Assembly (NCBI GenBank): GCA_964468805.1 | Contig: CAYXWM010000029.1 | Coordinates: 1 to 32,278 of the forward strand | Length of the DNA stretch: 32,278 bases | Origin: CAYXWM01 sp964468805 | GTDB lineage: Bacteria > Bacillota > Clostridia > Lachnospirales > WRBF01 | Reading direction: 5' to 3' | Part shown: positions 1 to 8,488 of the stretch, one piece after another | Position numbering within the stretch: position 1 is the first letter of the stretch | Layout of the letters: each line of letters opens with the position of its first letter | Translations under genes and position numbers: made by a program | The notes under the pieces: model-generated | What the model saw: the letters and a program-made list of their open reading frames with translations, nothing else | What the model was told of the DNA's origin: nothing | Database searches by the model: none

Positions 1-63
1 GCAATATTTTTCTTCTTTTTTAATAAAATTTATGTTATTATAGACAATTATGGGTAGAATAAG

Positions 64-166
64 CGAAGAATAATTATTTATGCAAATATATCTGTATTTT
101 AATGCCGGTTAAGCGGTAAAAAAAGCCTATATTCGGCGGCTAAACGCCGGTGTTTCCTTAATCGTT
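64..166. repeat. Degenerate remnants of palindromic repeat family A
   Basis: Positions 64-92 resemble the right end of family A (CGAAGAATA, then TTATGCAAATATA) and 107-166 resemble its left half (GGTTAAGCGGTAA, then TATATTCGGCGG and CGCCGGTGTTT). The halves appear in the order right then left, so these are either two truncated copies or one rearranged copy. The rest of the first 249 bases shows no gene and no convincing promoter. Confidence 0.45.
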
Positions 167-249
167 TAAGTTTGTAAACCGGTTTATCAAGCTCAGGTCA
201 GATACGTATAAATCAACAATTTTGACTTATCATAAAAGGAGGAAAATAT

Positions 250-747
250 TTGGAAACCTTTGGCACACCCCAACAAAAGCAACAACTTTTGCAAGCCATC
301 GAAGATAACTCAAAAACACCCGGGGCATTAATCCCTATCTTACAGTCGGCACAAGAAATATACGGCTATTTGCCAATCGAAGTGCAAAGCATGATAGCAA
401 AGGAAACAAAGATTCCTCTGGCAAACATCTACGGCGTAGCAACATTTTACGCCCAGTTCTTCTTGGAGCCCAAAGGCAAATATAAAATCAATGTCTGTCT
501 GGGAACAGCCTGTTATGTTCGCGGAGCGGGCAAAATTATAGAGCGTATTAAAGAAAGATTGGGCATAGACGTGGGCGAATGCACAGCGGACGGTGAATTT
601 TCAGTGGATGCAACCCGCTGTATAGGTGCCTGTGGTCTTGCACCGGTCTTAACGGTCAACGACGAAGTCTACGGCAGACTTACCCTAAACGATTTGGACA
701 ATTTATTGGACAAATACACAAATAAAGTTTCGGAAGTAACCGAATAA
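250..747 (+). CDS. hydC: NuoE-like [2Fe-2S] subunit of electron-bifurcating [FeFe] hydrogenase (HydC type)
   Basis: This is the 165-residue thioredoxin-fold [2Fe-2S] subunit related to the 24-kDa subunit of complex I. Family knowledge places it in cytoplasmic NAD(H)/ferredoxin-linked hydrogenases, where it passes electrons beside the flavin subunit. The four cluster ligands are visible as C83-x4-C88 and C124-x3-C128, and the N-terminal helical domain with YGVATFYAQF is typical. The start is TTG at 250, chosen because AAAGGAGG at about 235-242 sits seven bases upstream. The next two genes are the flavin and catalytic subunits on the same strand. The 353-base gap to the next gene carries a family A repeat, so co-transcription is likely but not shown. 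It could instead serve a formate dehydrogenase, but the neighbours favour a hydrogenase. Confidence 0.93.
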   Translation: METFGTPQQKQQLLQAIEDNSKTPGALIPILQSAQEIYGYLPIEVQSMIAKETKIPLANIYGVATFYAQFFLEPKGKYKINVCLGTACYVRGAGKIIERIKERLGIDVGECTADGEFSVDATRCIGACGLAPVLTVNDEVYGRLTLNDLDNLLDKYTNKVSEVTE

Positions 748-788
748 ATTTATTTTATAAATATAACAAACGTGACAATTTAAAATGT

Positions 789-927
789 TATACTTAATTG
801 CATAAGGAATAGTAACAAAAGCTTTCTTCGTAAACGGTTCGCTCTTGCGTTTTTATGAAAAAAAACACCGATCGCTCACAACTGCGAATATACGCTTTTG
901 TTATTGCTTAACTCGAAATTAAGTATA
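789..927 (-). repeat. Palindromic repeat family A, copy 1 (MITE-like)
   Basis: An imperfect palindrome of about 139 bp with ends TATACTTAATT and AATTAAGTATA. It contains the family core AGTAACAAAAGC near one end and GCTTTTGTTA near the other. It is inverted relative to the copies at 5015 and 19915. It fills much of the gap between the first two hydrogenase genes. Confidence 0.85.
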
Positions 928-971
928 AAGTCTTTTGAAGGTAGTTTGAGGTAGGATTAATTAACTTGTTT

Positions 972-1036
972 AAAACTTTTTGTGACGAAAAAGCTGAACG
1001 CTCAACGGTTTTTTCTTAACAAAAAGTAACATTAAA
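972..1036. repeat. Hairpin repeat family D, copy 1
   Basis: A stem formed by ACTTTTTGT and ACAAAAAGT encloses GAAAAA...GGTTTTTTC. The right side (CAACGGTTTTTTCTT, then CAAAAAGTAAC) closely matches the hairpin at 27215-27266. It lies between the two hydrogenase genes and has no other visible function. Confidence 0.5.
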
Positions 1037-1100
1037 TTAATTTACTCAAACTTTTCTTCAGAAAAGTAACCCTCAAGAACTTAAAGAATAGGGGATTTCA

Positions 1101-2894
1101 ATGATAAGATACAGGTCTCATGTTATGGTCTGCGGAGGTACGGGCTGTACCTCGTCCGGTTCGGAAAAAGTAATAAACAAATTTAACGAAGAAATCAAGG
1201 CCCACAGCTTGGAAAATGAAGTAACCGTGGTTCGTACCGGTTGCTTCGGGCTTTGCGAATTGGGCCCCATCGTGATTGTCTATCCGGAAGGCTCCTTTTA
1301 TATAAAAATATCCGAAAAAGATGTACCGGAAATAGTAAGCGAACACCTGCTCAAGGGTCGCCCCGTAAAACACTTACTCCACAAGGAAACCGTTGAAGGC
1401 GAAACCATCAAAGCCTATACGGACGTTAGTTTTTACAAAAAACAAATGCGTGTGGCGTTAAGAAACTGCGGTTTGATTAACCCGGAAGAAATAAAAGAAT
1501 ACATCGCCATGGACGGCTACCAAGCCCTGGCTAAAGTTCTCACCCAAATGACACCCCAACAACTCATAGACGAAATCAAACGCTCAGGAATAAGGGGCAG
1601 AGGCGGTGCCGGTTTCCCAACAGGAACAAAATGGGAAATCACCTCCAATTACAAAGATGAACAAAAATACGTAATCTGTAACGCCGACGAAGGCGACCCC
1701 GGTGCCTTTATGGACCGTTCCATTCTGGAGGGCGACCCTCACTCGGTAATAGAAGCAATGATTATAGCCGGTTATGCGGTAGGAGCAAAAAACGGCTTTG
1801 TATATATTCGTGCGGAATATCCCATTGCGGTAAAACGTATACAATCCGCCATAGTTGCCGCCCGTGAATACGGTTTGTTGGGCAAAGAAATTTTGGGCAG
1901 CAAACATGACTTTGACATAGAAGTAAGACTGGGTGCCGGTGCCTTTGTTTGCGGCGAGGAAACCGCTTTGATGTCCTCAATTATGGGTAACCGCGGCGAG
2001 CCTTTCTTGAAACCGCCGTTCCCTGCGGAACGTGGTCTTTGGGGTCACTCTACCCTTATAAACAACGTTGAAACTCTGGCAAATATTCCCGTTATCGTTA
2101 ATAAAGGTGCGGATTGGTTTGCCGGTATAGGTACGGAAAAAAGCAAAGGAACCAAGGTTTTTGCCTTGGGCGGTAAAATCAACCACACAGGACTTATCGA
2201 AGTTCCTGCCGGTACAACTTTAAGAGAAATCGTTTACGATATAGGTGGCGGTATTCCCGAAGGCAGAGAGTTTAAAGCCGCTCAAACCGGCGGTCCTTCC
2301 GGGGGTTGTTTGCCTGCGGAATTGCTGGATATATCCATTGAATACGATACCCTTCTTAAAGCAGGCTCCATGATGGGTTCCGGCGGTCTTATTATTATGG
2401 ACGATACCACCTGCATGGTAGATATTGCCCGTTTCTTCTTGGAATTTACCGTTGATGAATCCTGCGGAAAATGCACCGCCTGTCGTATAGGTACAAAACG
2501 TCTCCTTGAAATATTGACAAAAATCTCCGAAGGTTACGGAACAGAACAAGACATAGAGCTTCTGGAACAACTTTGCAAACTGATTAAGGTATCTTCCCTT
2601 TGCGGTTTGGGTCAAACGGCACCCAACCCGGTTCTGTCCACTTTGCGTTATTTTAGGGACGAATACATGGCTCACGTTAACGAAAAACGCTGTCCCGCCG
2701 GGGTTTGCAAGTCTCTACTCAGCTACGAAATTATTCCCGCGAAATGCAAAGCTTGCGGAATTTGTGCGAAAAACTGCCCGGTATCCTGCATCAGCGGCGA
2801 AAGAAAAGTAACTCCTTACGTTATAGATAAAGACATTTGCGTACGTTGCGGCGTTTGCATGGCAAAATGCCCCTTTGACGCTATTACCAGATAG
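1101..2894 (+). CDS. hydB: NuoF-like NAD/FMN subunit of [FeFe] hydrogenase (HydB type)
   Basis: A 597-residue flavoprotein subunit that by family knowledge binds FMN and NAD(H) and is the site of NADH exchange and probable electron bifurcation. Domains in order: a thioredoxin-like [2Fe-2S] domain (C11, C16, C48, C52); the complex I 51-kDa core with glycine-rich FMN loop GRGGAGFPTG at 166-175 and NADEGDPGAF at 194-203; a [4Fe-4S] site with C455, C458, C461 and C501; and a C-terminal two-cluster ferredoxin domain (C549, C552, C555, C559; C580, C583, C586, C590). The extra N- and C-terminal iron-sulfur domains separate HydB from plain NuoF. The ATG at 1101 follows a modest AGGGGAT site. Large minus-strand reading frames under this gene are shadows. 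Confidence 0.95.
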   Translation: MIRYRSHVMVCGGTGCTSSGSEKVINKFNEEIKAHSLENEVTVVRTGCFGLCELGPIVIVYPEGSFYIKISEKDVPEIVSEHLLKGRPVKHLLHKETVEGETIKAYTDVSFYKKQMRVALRNCGLINPEEIKEYIAMDGYQALAKVLTQMTPQQLIDEIKRSGIRGRGGAGFPTGTKWEITSNYKDEQKYVICNADEGDPGAFMDRSILEGDPHSVIEAMIIAGYAVGAKNGFVYIRAEYPIAVKRIQSAIVAAREYGLLGKEILGSKHDFDIEVRLGAGAFVCGEETALMSSIMGNRGEPFLKPPFPAERGLWGHSTLINNVETLANIPVIVNKGADWFAGIGTEKSKGTKVFALGGKINHTGLIEVPAGTTLREIVYDIGGGIPEGREFKAAQTGGPSGGCLPAELLDISIEYDTLLKAGSMMGSGGLIIMDDTTCMVDIARFFLEFTVDESCGKCTACRIGTKRLLEILTKISEGYGTEQDIELLEQLCKLIKVSSLCGLGQTAPNPVLSTLRYFRDEYMAHVNEKRCPAGVCKSLLSYEIIPAKCKACGICAKNCPVSCISGERKVTPYVIDKDICVRCGVCMAKCPFDAITR

Positions 2895-2946
2895 AAAAAT
2901 TACTTGGAGTAAAGAACCTTTTTTACACCAAACGAAATAAAATGCT

Positions 2947-3004
2947 GAAATTTTTGCTCATAAAACATCGTTGAAGCATTCGCTGATTTATGAGCAAAAA
3001 TTTC
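2947..3004. repeat. Perfect 18-bp inverted repeat between hydB and hydA
   Basis: GAAATTTTTGCTCATAAA at 2947-2964 is repeated inverted at 2987-3004 with a 22-base loop. There is no long T run after the right arm. It may stabilise or terminate the upstream message, or be bound by a protein, but the sequence does not say which. Confidence 0.6.
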
Positions 3005-3180
3005 TTAAATTAAGTACGTTTAATATAGTTCTCTGCACCAACCCCATCTTTCCAAAAATCGATAATTAAATTATTAATTAATATTCCAATTCGTTAATCT
3101 CCTAAACAACCACATTTCTTTACCTTTTCTCGTAATACTTCCTTTTTAGCCCTTCCAGTTGACACCAAGGAGATGACATC

Positions 3181-4929
3181 ATGAGTGACATAAGTTTAAC
3201 AATTAACGAAACCCCTGTGACCGTTCCAAAGGGTACTACTATTTTGGATGCCGCAAGGGAACTTAATATACGCATTCCTACCCTTTGCCATTTGGATTTG
3301 CACGATTTAAAGGCGGTTAATCAGGTGGCAAGTTGCAGGGTTTGCCTTGTGCAAATTGAAGGACGGGTTAATTTGTCGCCTGCCTGTGCTACCTTTGTAG
3401 AGGACGGAATGGTGGTTTATACAAATACACCTACGGCTATACTTGCCAGGCGAACCATGGTTGAGCTGCTTTTAAGCGACCATCCCACCGATTGCCTTGT
3501 TTGTGAAAAAAACCGAAACTGCTTGCTGCAGCAATTGGCGGCGGAGTTGGGCGTTAGAGGCGAGTTGAAATTAAAAGGCGAGCATTCCATAGGCCACAAC
3601 AAAGATGCTTCCAGCCGAGCAATTTACCGTAATACAAGCAAATGCATTATGTGCAGACGTTGCGAAACCATGTGTAATCAGGTACAGACCTGCGGTATAC
3701 TTTCGGCTACTCATCGGGGTTTTGGTACGGTTGTACAACCTGCATATTCTCTGCCCATGAACGATACCATGTGTACCTTCTGCGGACAGTGCGTTTCAGT
3801 TTGCCCTACCGCGGCTTTAACAGAAATCAACTCCATTCAGGACGTATGGGATGCCATACACAATCCCGATAAATTGGTGGTGGTACAAACCGCTCCTGCT
3901 GTGCGTGTAGCCCTGGGAGAATGTTTCGGTTACGAGCCGGGCACTATTGTTACGGGAAAAATGGTTACCCTGCTTCGCCGGCTGGGCTTTGACAAGGTCT
4001 TTGATACGGATTTTGCCGCCGACTTAACCATAATTGAAGAAGCTTCTGAATTGATTCATCGTATTCAACACGGCGGTCGTTTTCCAATACTCACCAGTTG
4101 CTGTCCGGCTTGGGTTAAATTTATAGAGCATCAATTTCCGGATTTGCTGGATATTCCGTCTTCCTGTAAATCACCTCACGAAATGATGGGCGTTATGGTC
4201 AAGACCTATTACGCCGAAAAGTATGACATAGACCCGAAAAACATAGTAAACGTGTCTATAATGCCCTGTGTTACCAAAAAATACGAGGCATCCCGGAAAG
4301 AACTTTCCAATGACGATTTACAAAACGTGGACTTTGTTCTTACCACCCGTGAGTTGGCAATGATGGCAAGAGAAGCCGGCTTGGATTTGCGTTATATGGA
4401 CGAGGACGAGTTCGACCAACCCTTGGGACAATCTACCGGGGCATCGGTTATTTTCGGGGTTACGGGCGGAGTTATAGAAGCCGCATTGCGTACCGCTTAC
4501 GAATGGCTGACCAAAACACCCTTGGAAACCGTTGAATTTACTCAACTCCGTGGTATAGAAGGCATAAGAGAAGCCAAGGTAAATATAGGCGACAGGGAAT
4601 TTACCATATGCATAGCCCATGGCTTGGGCAACGCCCGTGCCGTTTTGGAAGCCATACGCTCCGGGGAGAAAAATTACGATGCCATAGAGATTATGGCCTG
4701 TCCCGGTGGTTGCGTAGGCGGCGGCGGACAACCCTATCATCACGGTGATGCCGATGTAGTACTAAAACGTGCCGAAGCCATTTACAAAGAGGACAGAAAC
4801 AAAGAATTCCGTAAATCTCACGATAATCATGACGTAATCCGAATTTACGAAGAATATCTGGGTGAATTTTACGGCGAAAAGGCTCGTCGGCTTTTGCATA
4901 CGGATTTTTATGAGCGTGAACGATTGTAG
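3181..4929 (+). CDS. hydA: [FeFe] hydrogenase catalytic subunit (HydA, group A)
   Basis: A 582-residue cytoplasmic enzyme that reversibly makes H2 from protons. Order of domains: [2Fe-2S] ferredoxin (C36, C52, C55, C69); His-Cys cluster (H101, C105, C108, C114); two [4Fe-4S] clusters (C155, C158, C161 with C208, and C165 with C198, C201, C204); then the H-cluster domain. The three H-cluster signatures are intact: TSCCPAW with proton-relay C307 and ligand C308, MPCVTKKYEA with C363, and MACPGGCVGGGGQP with C507 and C511. A small-subunit-like tail follows from about residue 545. Together with the NuoE- and NuoF-like genes upstream this fits the trimeric NADH/ferredoxin-coupled class. ATG at 3181 follows AAGGAG at about 3167-3172. 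A terminator hairpin lies downstream. Confidence 0.97.
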   Translation: MSDISLTINETPVTVPKGTTILDAARELNIRIPTLCHLDLHDLKAVNQVASCRVCLVQIEGRVNLSPACATFVEDGMVVYTNTPTAILARRTMVELLLSDHPTDCLVCEKNRNCLLQQLAAELGVRGELKLKGEHSIGHNKDASSRAIYRNTSKCIMCRRCETMCNQVQTCGILSATHRGFGTVVQPAYSLPMNDTMCTFCGQCVSVCPTAALTEINSIQDVWDAIHNPDKLVVVQTAPAVRVALGECFGYEPGTIVTGKMVTLLRRLGFDKVFDTDFAADLTIIEEASELIHRIQHGGRFPILTSCCPAWVKFIEHQFPDLLDIPSSCKSPHEMMGVMVKTYYAEKYDIDPKNIVNVSIMPCVTKKYEASRKELSNDDLQNVDFVLTTRELAMMAREAGLDLRYMDEDEFDQPLGQSTGASVIFGVTGGVIEAALRTAYEWLTKTPLETVEFTQLRGIEGIREAKVNIGDREFTICIAHGLGNARAVLEAIRSGEKNYDAIEIMACPGGCVGGGGQPYHHGDADVVLKRAEAIYKEDRNKEFRKSHDNHDVIRIYEEYLGEFYGEKARRLLHTDFYERERL

Positions 4930-4964
4930 AGCAAACATAATGCAAAATCAAATGTAATCATGTT

Positions 4965-5008
4965 AAAAACTATCCGCTCTGCGTAGGTAACAGAACGGAT
5001 AGTTTTTT
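4965..5008 (+). terminator. Intrinsic terminator after hydA
   Basis: AAAACTATCCG pairs with CGGATAGTTTT, extended inward by CTCTG/CAGAA with a short loop. The right arm runs into TTTTTTAT. It lies 35 bases after the hydA stop. Confidence 0.85.
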
Positions 5009-5014
5009 ATATAC

Positions 5015-5148
5015 TATACTTAATTTCGAGTTAAACAGTAACAAAAGCGTATATTCGCAGTGGTGAGTGACCGGTGTTTTTTTTAACGCAAGAGCGAACC
5101 GTTTGCGAAGAATAACTTTTATTACTATTCCTTATGCAATTAAGTATA
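5015..5148 (+). repeat. Palindromic repeat family A, copy 2
   Basis: About 134 bp from TATACTTAATTTCGAG to CAATTAAGTATA, with AGTAACAAAAGCG near the left end. It starts seven bases after the hydA terminator. A minus-strand reading frame at 5031-5294 is generated mostly by this element and is not a gene. Confidence 0.88.
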
Positions 5149-5183
5149 ATTCCAAATAAGATGAAGGACAAAAAAGTAATCAT
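5145..5183. repeat. Truncated left end of repeat family B
   Basis: AATTCCAAATAAGATGAAGG followed by ACAAAAA matches the left arm of the full copy at 5483-5587. It abuts the right end of repeat A copy 2 and has no matching right arm nearby, so it is a broken copy. Confidence 0.65.
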
Positions 5184-5333
5184 TACATGAGTAATTACAT
5201 TATTCCCCACCTTTAGATTTTTTCTCTGCACAAATCCCATTAGTATGATATAATTGCAATAGGCAAAAATAAGACTGTTATTACTACCTGTCATTACATG
5301 AAGATTAGTTTAATACCGTTTCTTTTTGACTGT

Positions 5334-5471
5334 TAGACTTAATTTCGAGTTAAGCAGTATCAAAAGCGTATATTCGCAATGTCGAGCGACCGGTGTTTTT
5401 TTCATATAACGTAAGAGCGAACCGTTTACGAAGAATAGCTTTTGTTACTATTCCTTATGCAATTAAGTATT
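5334..5471 (+). repeat. Palindromic repeat family A, copy 3
   Basis: The left end AGACTTAATTTCGAG is followed by TTAAGCAGTATCAAAAGCG, and the right arm ends GCAATTAAGTAT. It is oriented like copy 2, 185 bp away. The ends are slightly eroded compared with TATACTTAATT. Confidence 0.85.
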
Positions 5472-5482
5472 AATATTGAATA

Positions 5483-5587
5483 TATACTAATTCCAAATAA
5501 GATGAAGGACAAAAATAATCGTTTTTTCCTTGAACCCTTGGAAAAAATCCATTATTTTTGTCCTCTGTTTAAAATGGAATCATTATA
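5483..5587. repeat. Palindromic repeat family B, copy 1
   Basis: About 105 bp. The left end TATACTAATTCCAAATAAG and the inverted right end (TGGAATCATTATA) flank two opposed GGACAAAAATAAT / ATTATTTTTGTCC arms. It ends just before the response-regulator gene, so it may supply part of that gene's upstream region. Confidence 0.85.
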
Positions 5588-5608
5588 ACTATGCAAGGTG
5601 GTTTGGCT

Positions 5609-6280
5609 ATGCAGGTTCTGATGGTTAACAATGACCGCCAAATACAGAATTTTATAAAGAATTATGCCGAGTTGGAGGGATTCACCTGTGAGGAGTCCCA
5701 CAGTACCGGCGAGACAGCCGAAAAACTAAACAATAATTTTTACGACTTAATAGTAATAGATTGCGGACAGGACTGTAACGGGTTGGAAATTTTGAAAACC
5801 GTACGGGAAAAAACTCAAACCTCGGTTATTATCATAGGTCCCTTTCAGACGGATATCTATAAAAGCCATTTGTTTAACAAGGAAAATGACGAGTTTTTGC
5901 AAAAGCCCTACAAGTCCGGTGAATTATTGCTTAAAATGCGTACTGTAGCCAAGCGAATTTTAACAGAGCCGGAACGCATGAGCATAAAAATCGGCGTGCT
6001 TACCATAGATGAAATAAAGCGAAAAGTTTATGTAAATAACGCAGAGGTGGAGACTGACGAGCAGGAATTTAAACTGCTTTCTTTCTTTGCCAGAAACCCA
6101 AGGCAGTATTTTACCTTAGACGAACTTTTTAATCAAGCTTGGTACGGTCACGGAGACAAATCAACCATGGAGCAATACATAAGAAACATCCGAGCCAAAC
6201 TGGGTAAATATCGCAGTTATATTTCCAATCCCTTGGGCAAGGGTTTTGTCTTTGACCCGGATAAGGGTAAGGTTTTGTAA
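5609..6280 (+). CDS. Orphan OmpR-like response regulator with atypical receiver
   Basis: A 223-residue protein with a receiver domain (about 1-115) and a C-terminal winged helix (about 125-220, with TLDELFNQAW and YIRNIRAKLG as in OmpR/PhoB proteins). D51 is placed as the phospho-acceptor and K99 (QKPYKSGEL) is kept. The usual acidic pair reads N8-D9, and the switch Thr/Ser after strand 4 is replaced around G77 (VIIIGPF), so phosphorylation-dependent switching is uncertain. No histidine kinase is adjacent. An ATG at 5591 in the same frame lacks a ribosome site and abuts repeat B. The ATG at 5609 has AAGGTGG about eight bases upstream and is preferred. DNA targets are unknown. Confidence 0.85.
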   Translation: MQVLMVNNDRQIQNFIKNYAELEGFTCEESHSTGETAEKLNNNFYDLIVIDCGQDCNGLEILKTVREKTQTSVIIIGPFQTDIYKSHLFNKENDEFLQKPYKSGELLLKMRTVAKRILTEPERMSIKIGVLTIDEIKRKVYVNNAEVETDEQEFKLLSFFARNPRQYFTLDELFNQAWYGHGDKSTMEQYIRNIRAKLGKYRSYISNPLGKGFVFDPDKGKVL

Positions 6281-6370
6281 TTTATGAAAAAAGGTTGCAA
6301 TGAAGCTTGTTTTTTATGGTTTTAATCAGACAATATAAAAATCTTTGCAGCTAAACACGGAAATAAAAAA

Positions 6371-6396
6371 ATTCGATGAATTTATTTTCATCGAAT
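6371..6396 (+). terminator. Hairpin with TTCGATGAA/TTCATCGAA arms after the regulator gene
   Basis: ATTCGATGAA at 6371-6380 and TTCATCGAAT at 6387-6396 form a 10-bp stem with a six-base loop. The same arms recur downstream of recR and xerD. No T run follows, so its role as a terminator is less sure than for the recR copy. A degraded relative lies near 6521-6545. Confidence 0.5.
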
Positions 6397-6425
6397 CAGG
6401 CTGTCCACAAAAATAGATATACTCC

Positions 6426-6487
6426 GGACGTCGCCCCTACAAAAACCCGTTATATTTGCTGTTTGTAGGGGCGACCATTGGTCGTCC
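6426..6487. repeat. Palindromic GTAGGGGCGACC-type intergenic repeat
   Basis: CGCCCCTACAAA (6432-6443) pairs with TTTGTAGGGGCG (6462-6473), and outer GGACG pairs with CGTCC. The right side carries ACCATTGGT. It is GC-rich against an AT-rich spacer. I recall similar GGGGCGACC palindromes as widespread intergenic repeats in Clostridia, but this was not searched. It lies between the convergent regulator and malQ genes. Confidence 0.6.
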
Positions 6488-6580
6488 GTTGCTACAGATT
6501 TGTATTCGTCATCATTCTGATTCATGAATTTATCTCATCGAATTTAATGTTTATGTACCGGAACCTACCGGCTATTGTTT

Positions 6581-8206
6581 TTATTTATTGTTTTTAGCTA
6601 AACATTCCGGATTATTTCTGTTAAACAGGCAATTTAAATAAACCAATCTTTGGGCTATGCTGAGATTAAGCATATCTTCCGTATAACGGAACTGCCAGTT
6701 GCCTGTGGCTACTCCGGGAGTATTGGTGCGGGCTGTGCTGTCCAGAGACAATAAATCCTGTATGGGAAACAAAGCCAAGTTAGCCACAGAAGACATGGCT
6801 AGGCGTATCATATCCCAGTTTGGCTCTTCACCGGAAATATTGGAATAACGTCGGAAATGATCCTTTTCGTATTCAGTGGCGGTATTATACCAACCTATGG
6901 AGGTATCGTTGTCGTGGGTACCGGTATAGACTACCGTGTTGGACGTTAAATAATTATGAGGCAGATAGGGATTTTCCGAAGTATCCCCAAAGGCAAATTG
7001 TAACACACGCATACCCGGCAAACCGGTTTTGCCCCTAAGTTCTTCAACTTCCTCGGTGATTATACCCAAATCCTCGGCAATTATGGGCAGAGAACCGCCC
7101 AGTTTAGCCTTTACCGCATCAAACAAGGCTACGCCCGGTCCTTTACGCCATTTGCCCTTAACCGCATCCTCCGCACCAAAAGGTACGCACCAATTTGCCT
7201 CAAAACCCCGGAAGTGGTCTATGCGTAAAATATCCGTAAGTTCCAAAGTATATGAAATGCGTTTAATCCACCAGTCGAAACCTTCTTCTTTATGGGTTTT
7301 CCAGTTATATGTGGGATTACCCCAAAGCTGACCGCTGCTGCTGAAATAATCCGGCGGTACTCCGGCTATTTCCGTTGGATAACCGCTTCTGTTAAAACGG
7401 AACAAATGACGGGAAGCCCAAACATCGGCTGAATCCATGGCAACAAAAATTGGTATGTCACCGATTATGCTGATGTCCAAAGAATTTGCGTATTTTTTTA
7501 ACTCAAACCATTGTCTGAAAAACTCAAACTGTAAAAATTTATGATAGCCTATTTCCTTTGACAAAAGCTTAGTGTATTCAGCCACGGCGGCTTCTTTATG
7601 CTCACGAATATCCTTGGGCCAGCTTTGCCAAGCGGCACCGTAAAACATATCGTCGGCAGTGCTTTCGGTAACGTATTTCTTGTTGTCGGTTTTGAATTTA
7701 ATAAGTTCCGGAGTATCCGCCGTTTGGGAGCGTTCTTCCAAAAAATACTCCTTTAAAGACATAAACAAGGCATAGTCGTCCAACCAGAATTTATTGCGTT
7801 CACAGAAATTTCTGTAGCAAACTGTTTGGTTTTCGGTTGCTGAGTTTTGAAAATTTTCGTATGCTTTGTTAAACAGACCGGTTTTGTATTTAAGCACCTT
7901 TCCGTAATCAACCGCATAGGGGTCAAAATCCGGTATTTCTTTCAAGTCTTCTTGAGAAAGATAACCCTCTTCCACCAGTAAATCCGGGCTTATCAGCAAT
8001 GGATTCCCGGCAAAGGTAGAAAAACTTTGGTAAGGCGAGTCCCCATAACTTGTGGGACCCAAGGGCAAAATCTGCCACAGCCTCTGACCGGCGTATTTTA
8101 AGAAATCAACAAAATCATGGGCACCCTTACCCATGTCTCCTATACCATAAGGGCCGGGAAAGCTTGTCAGACCGACCAAAACACCGCCCGAACGTTTAAA
8201 AATCAT
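6581..8206 (-). CDS. malQ: 4-alpha-glucanotransferase (amylomaltase), GH77
   Basis: A 541-residue cytoplasmic enzyme that moves alpha-1,4-glucan chains between maltodextrins, releasing glucose, in glycogen or maltodextrin use. GH77 landmarks are present: SYGDSPYQSFSTFAGNP near 53-69, nucleophile D330 in LRIDHFRGFE, acid/base E378 in IIAEDLG, and the third carboxylate D432 in GTHDNDT. The protein is somewhat longer than the usual 500 or so residues, probably with extra sequence around 160-205. The ATG at 8206 has AAAAGGAGAA just upstream on the minus strand. It stands alone, convergent with the regulator gene and divergent from the dnaX operon. No adjacent glycogen or maltose genes are visible. 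Confidence 0.95.
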   Translation of the reverse strand: MIFKRSGGVLVGLTSFPGPYGIGDMGKGAHDFVDFLKYAGQRLWQILPLGPTSYGDSPYQSFSTFAGNPLLISPDLLVEEGYLSQEDLKEIPDFDPYAVDYGKVLKYKTGLFNKAYENFQNSATENQTVCYRNFCERNKFWLDDYALFMSLKEYFLEERSQTADTPELIKFKTDNKKYVTESTADDMFYGAAWQSWPKDIREHKEAAVAEYTKLLSKEIGYHKFLQFEFFRQWFELKKYANSLDISIIGDIPIFVAMDSADVWASRHLFRFNRSGYPTEIAGVPPDYFSSSGQLWGNPTYNWKTHKEEGFDWWIKRISYTLELTDILRIDHFRGFEANWCVPFGAEDAVKGKWRKGPGVALFDAVKAKLGGSLPIIAEDLGIITEEVEELRGKTGLPGMRVLQFAFGDTSENPYLPHNYLTSNTVVYTGTHDNDTSIGWYNTATEYEKDHFRRYSNISGEEPNWDMIRLAMSSVANLALFPIQDLLSLDSTARTNTPGVATGNWQFRYTEDMLNLSIAQRLVYLNCLFNRNNPECLAKNNK

Positions 8207-8488
8207 ATAATATAATTCTCCTTTTCAACCTTTTAATTTATATAATTGAGTTTCAAACTAACATATTTTTACATACCGGTTATTTTATCATACAGCAAGA
8301 AGCAACGGTATAAAAATTTTTCTTCCGACAATTTTCTTAATCGGTATATATTTACATAAGTTATTATAAACCAAAGATTTAGTTTGAAAAGGGGTTAGAA
8401 AAAATTTTTTAAGGATATAAATATATTTAAAGACTTTCGTTATACAAAACCACTATTCACCCCGCGTTTATGAGGAAGGAGAAAAACC

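Noticed and set aside
5031..5294. Minus-strand 87-residue reading frame
   Set aside because: It is built largely from repeat A copy 2 and the broken repeat B.
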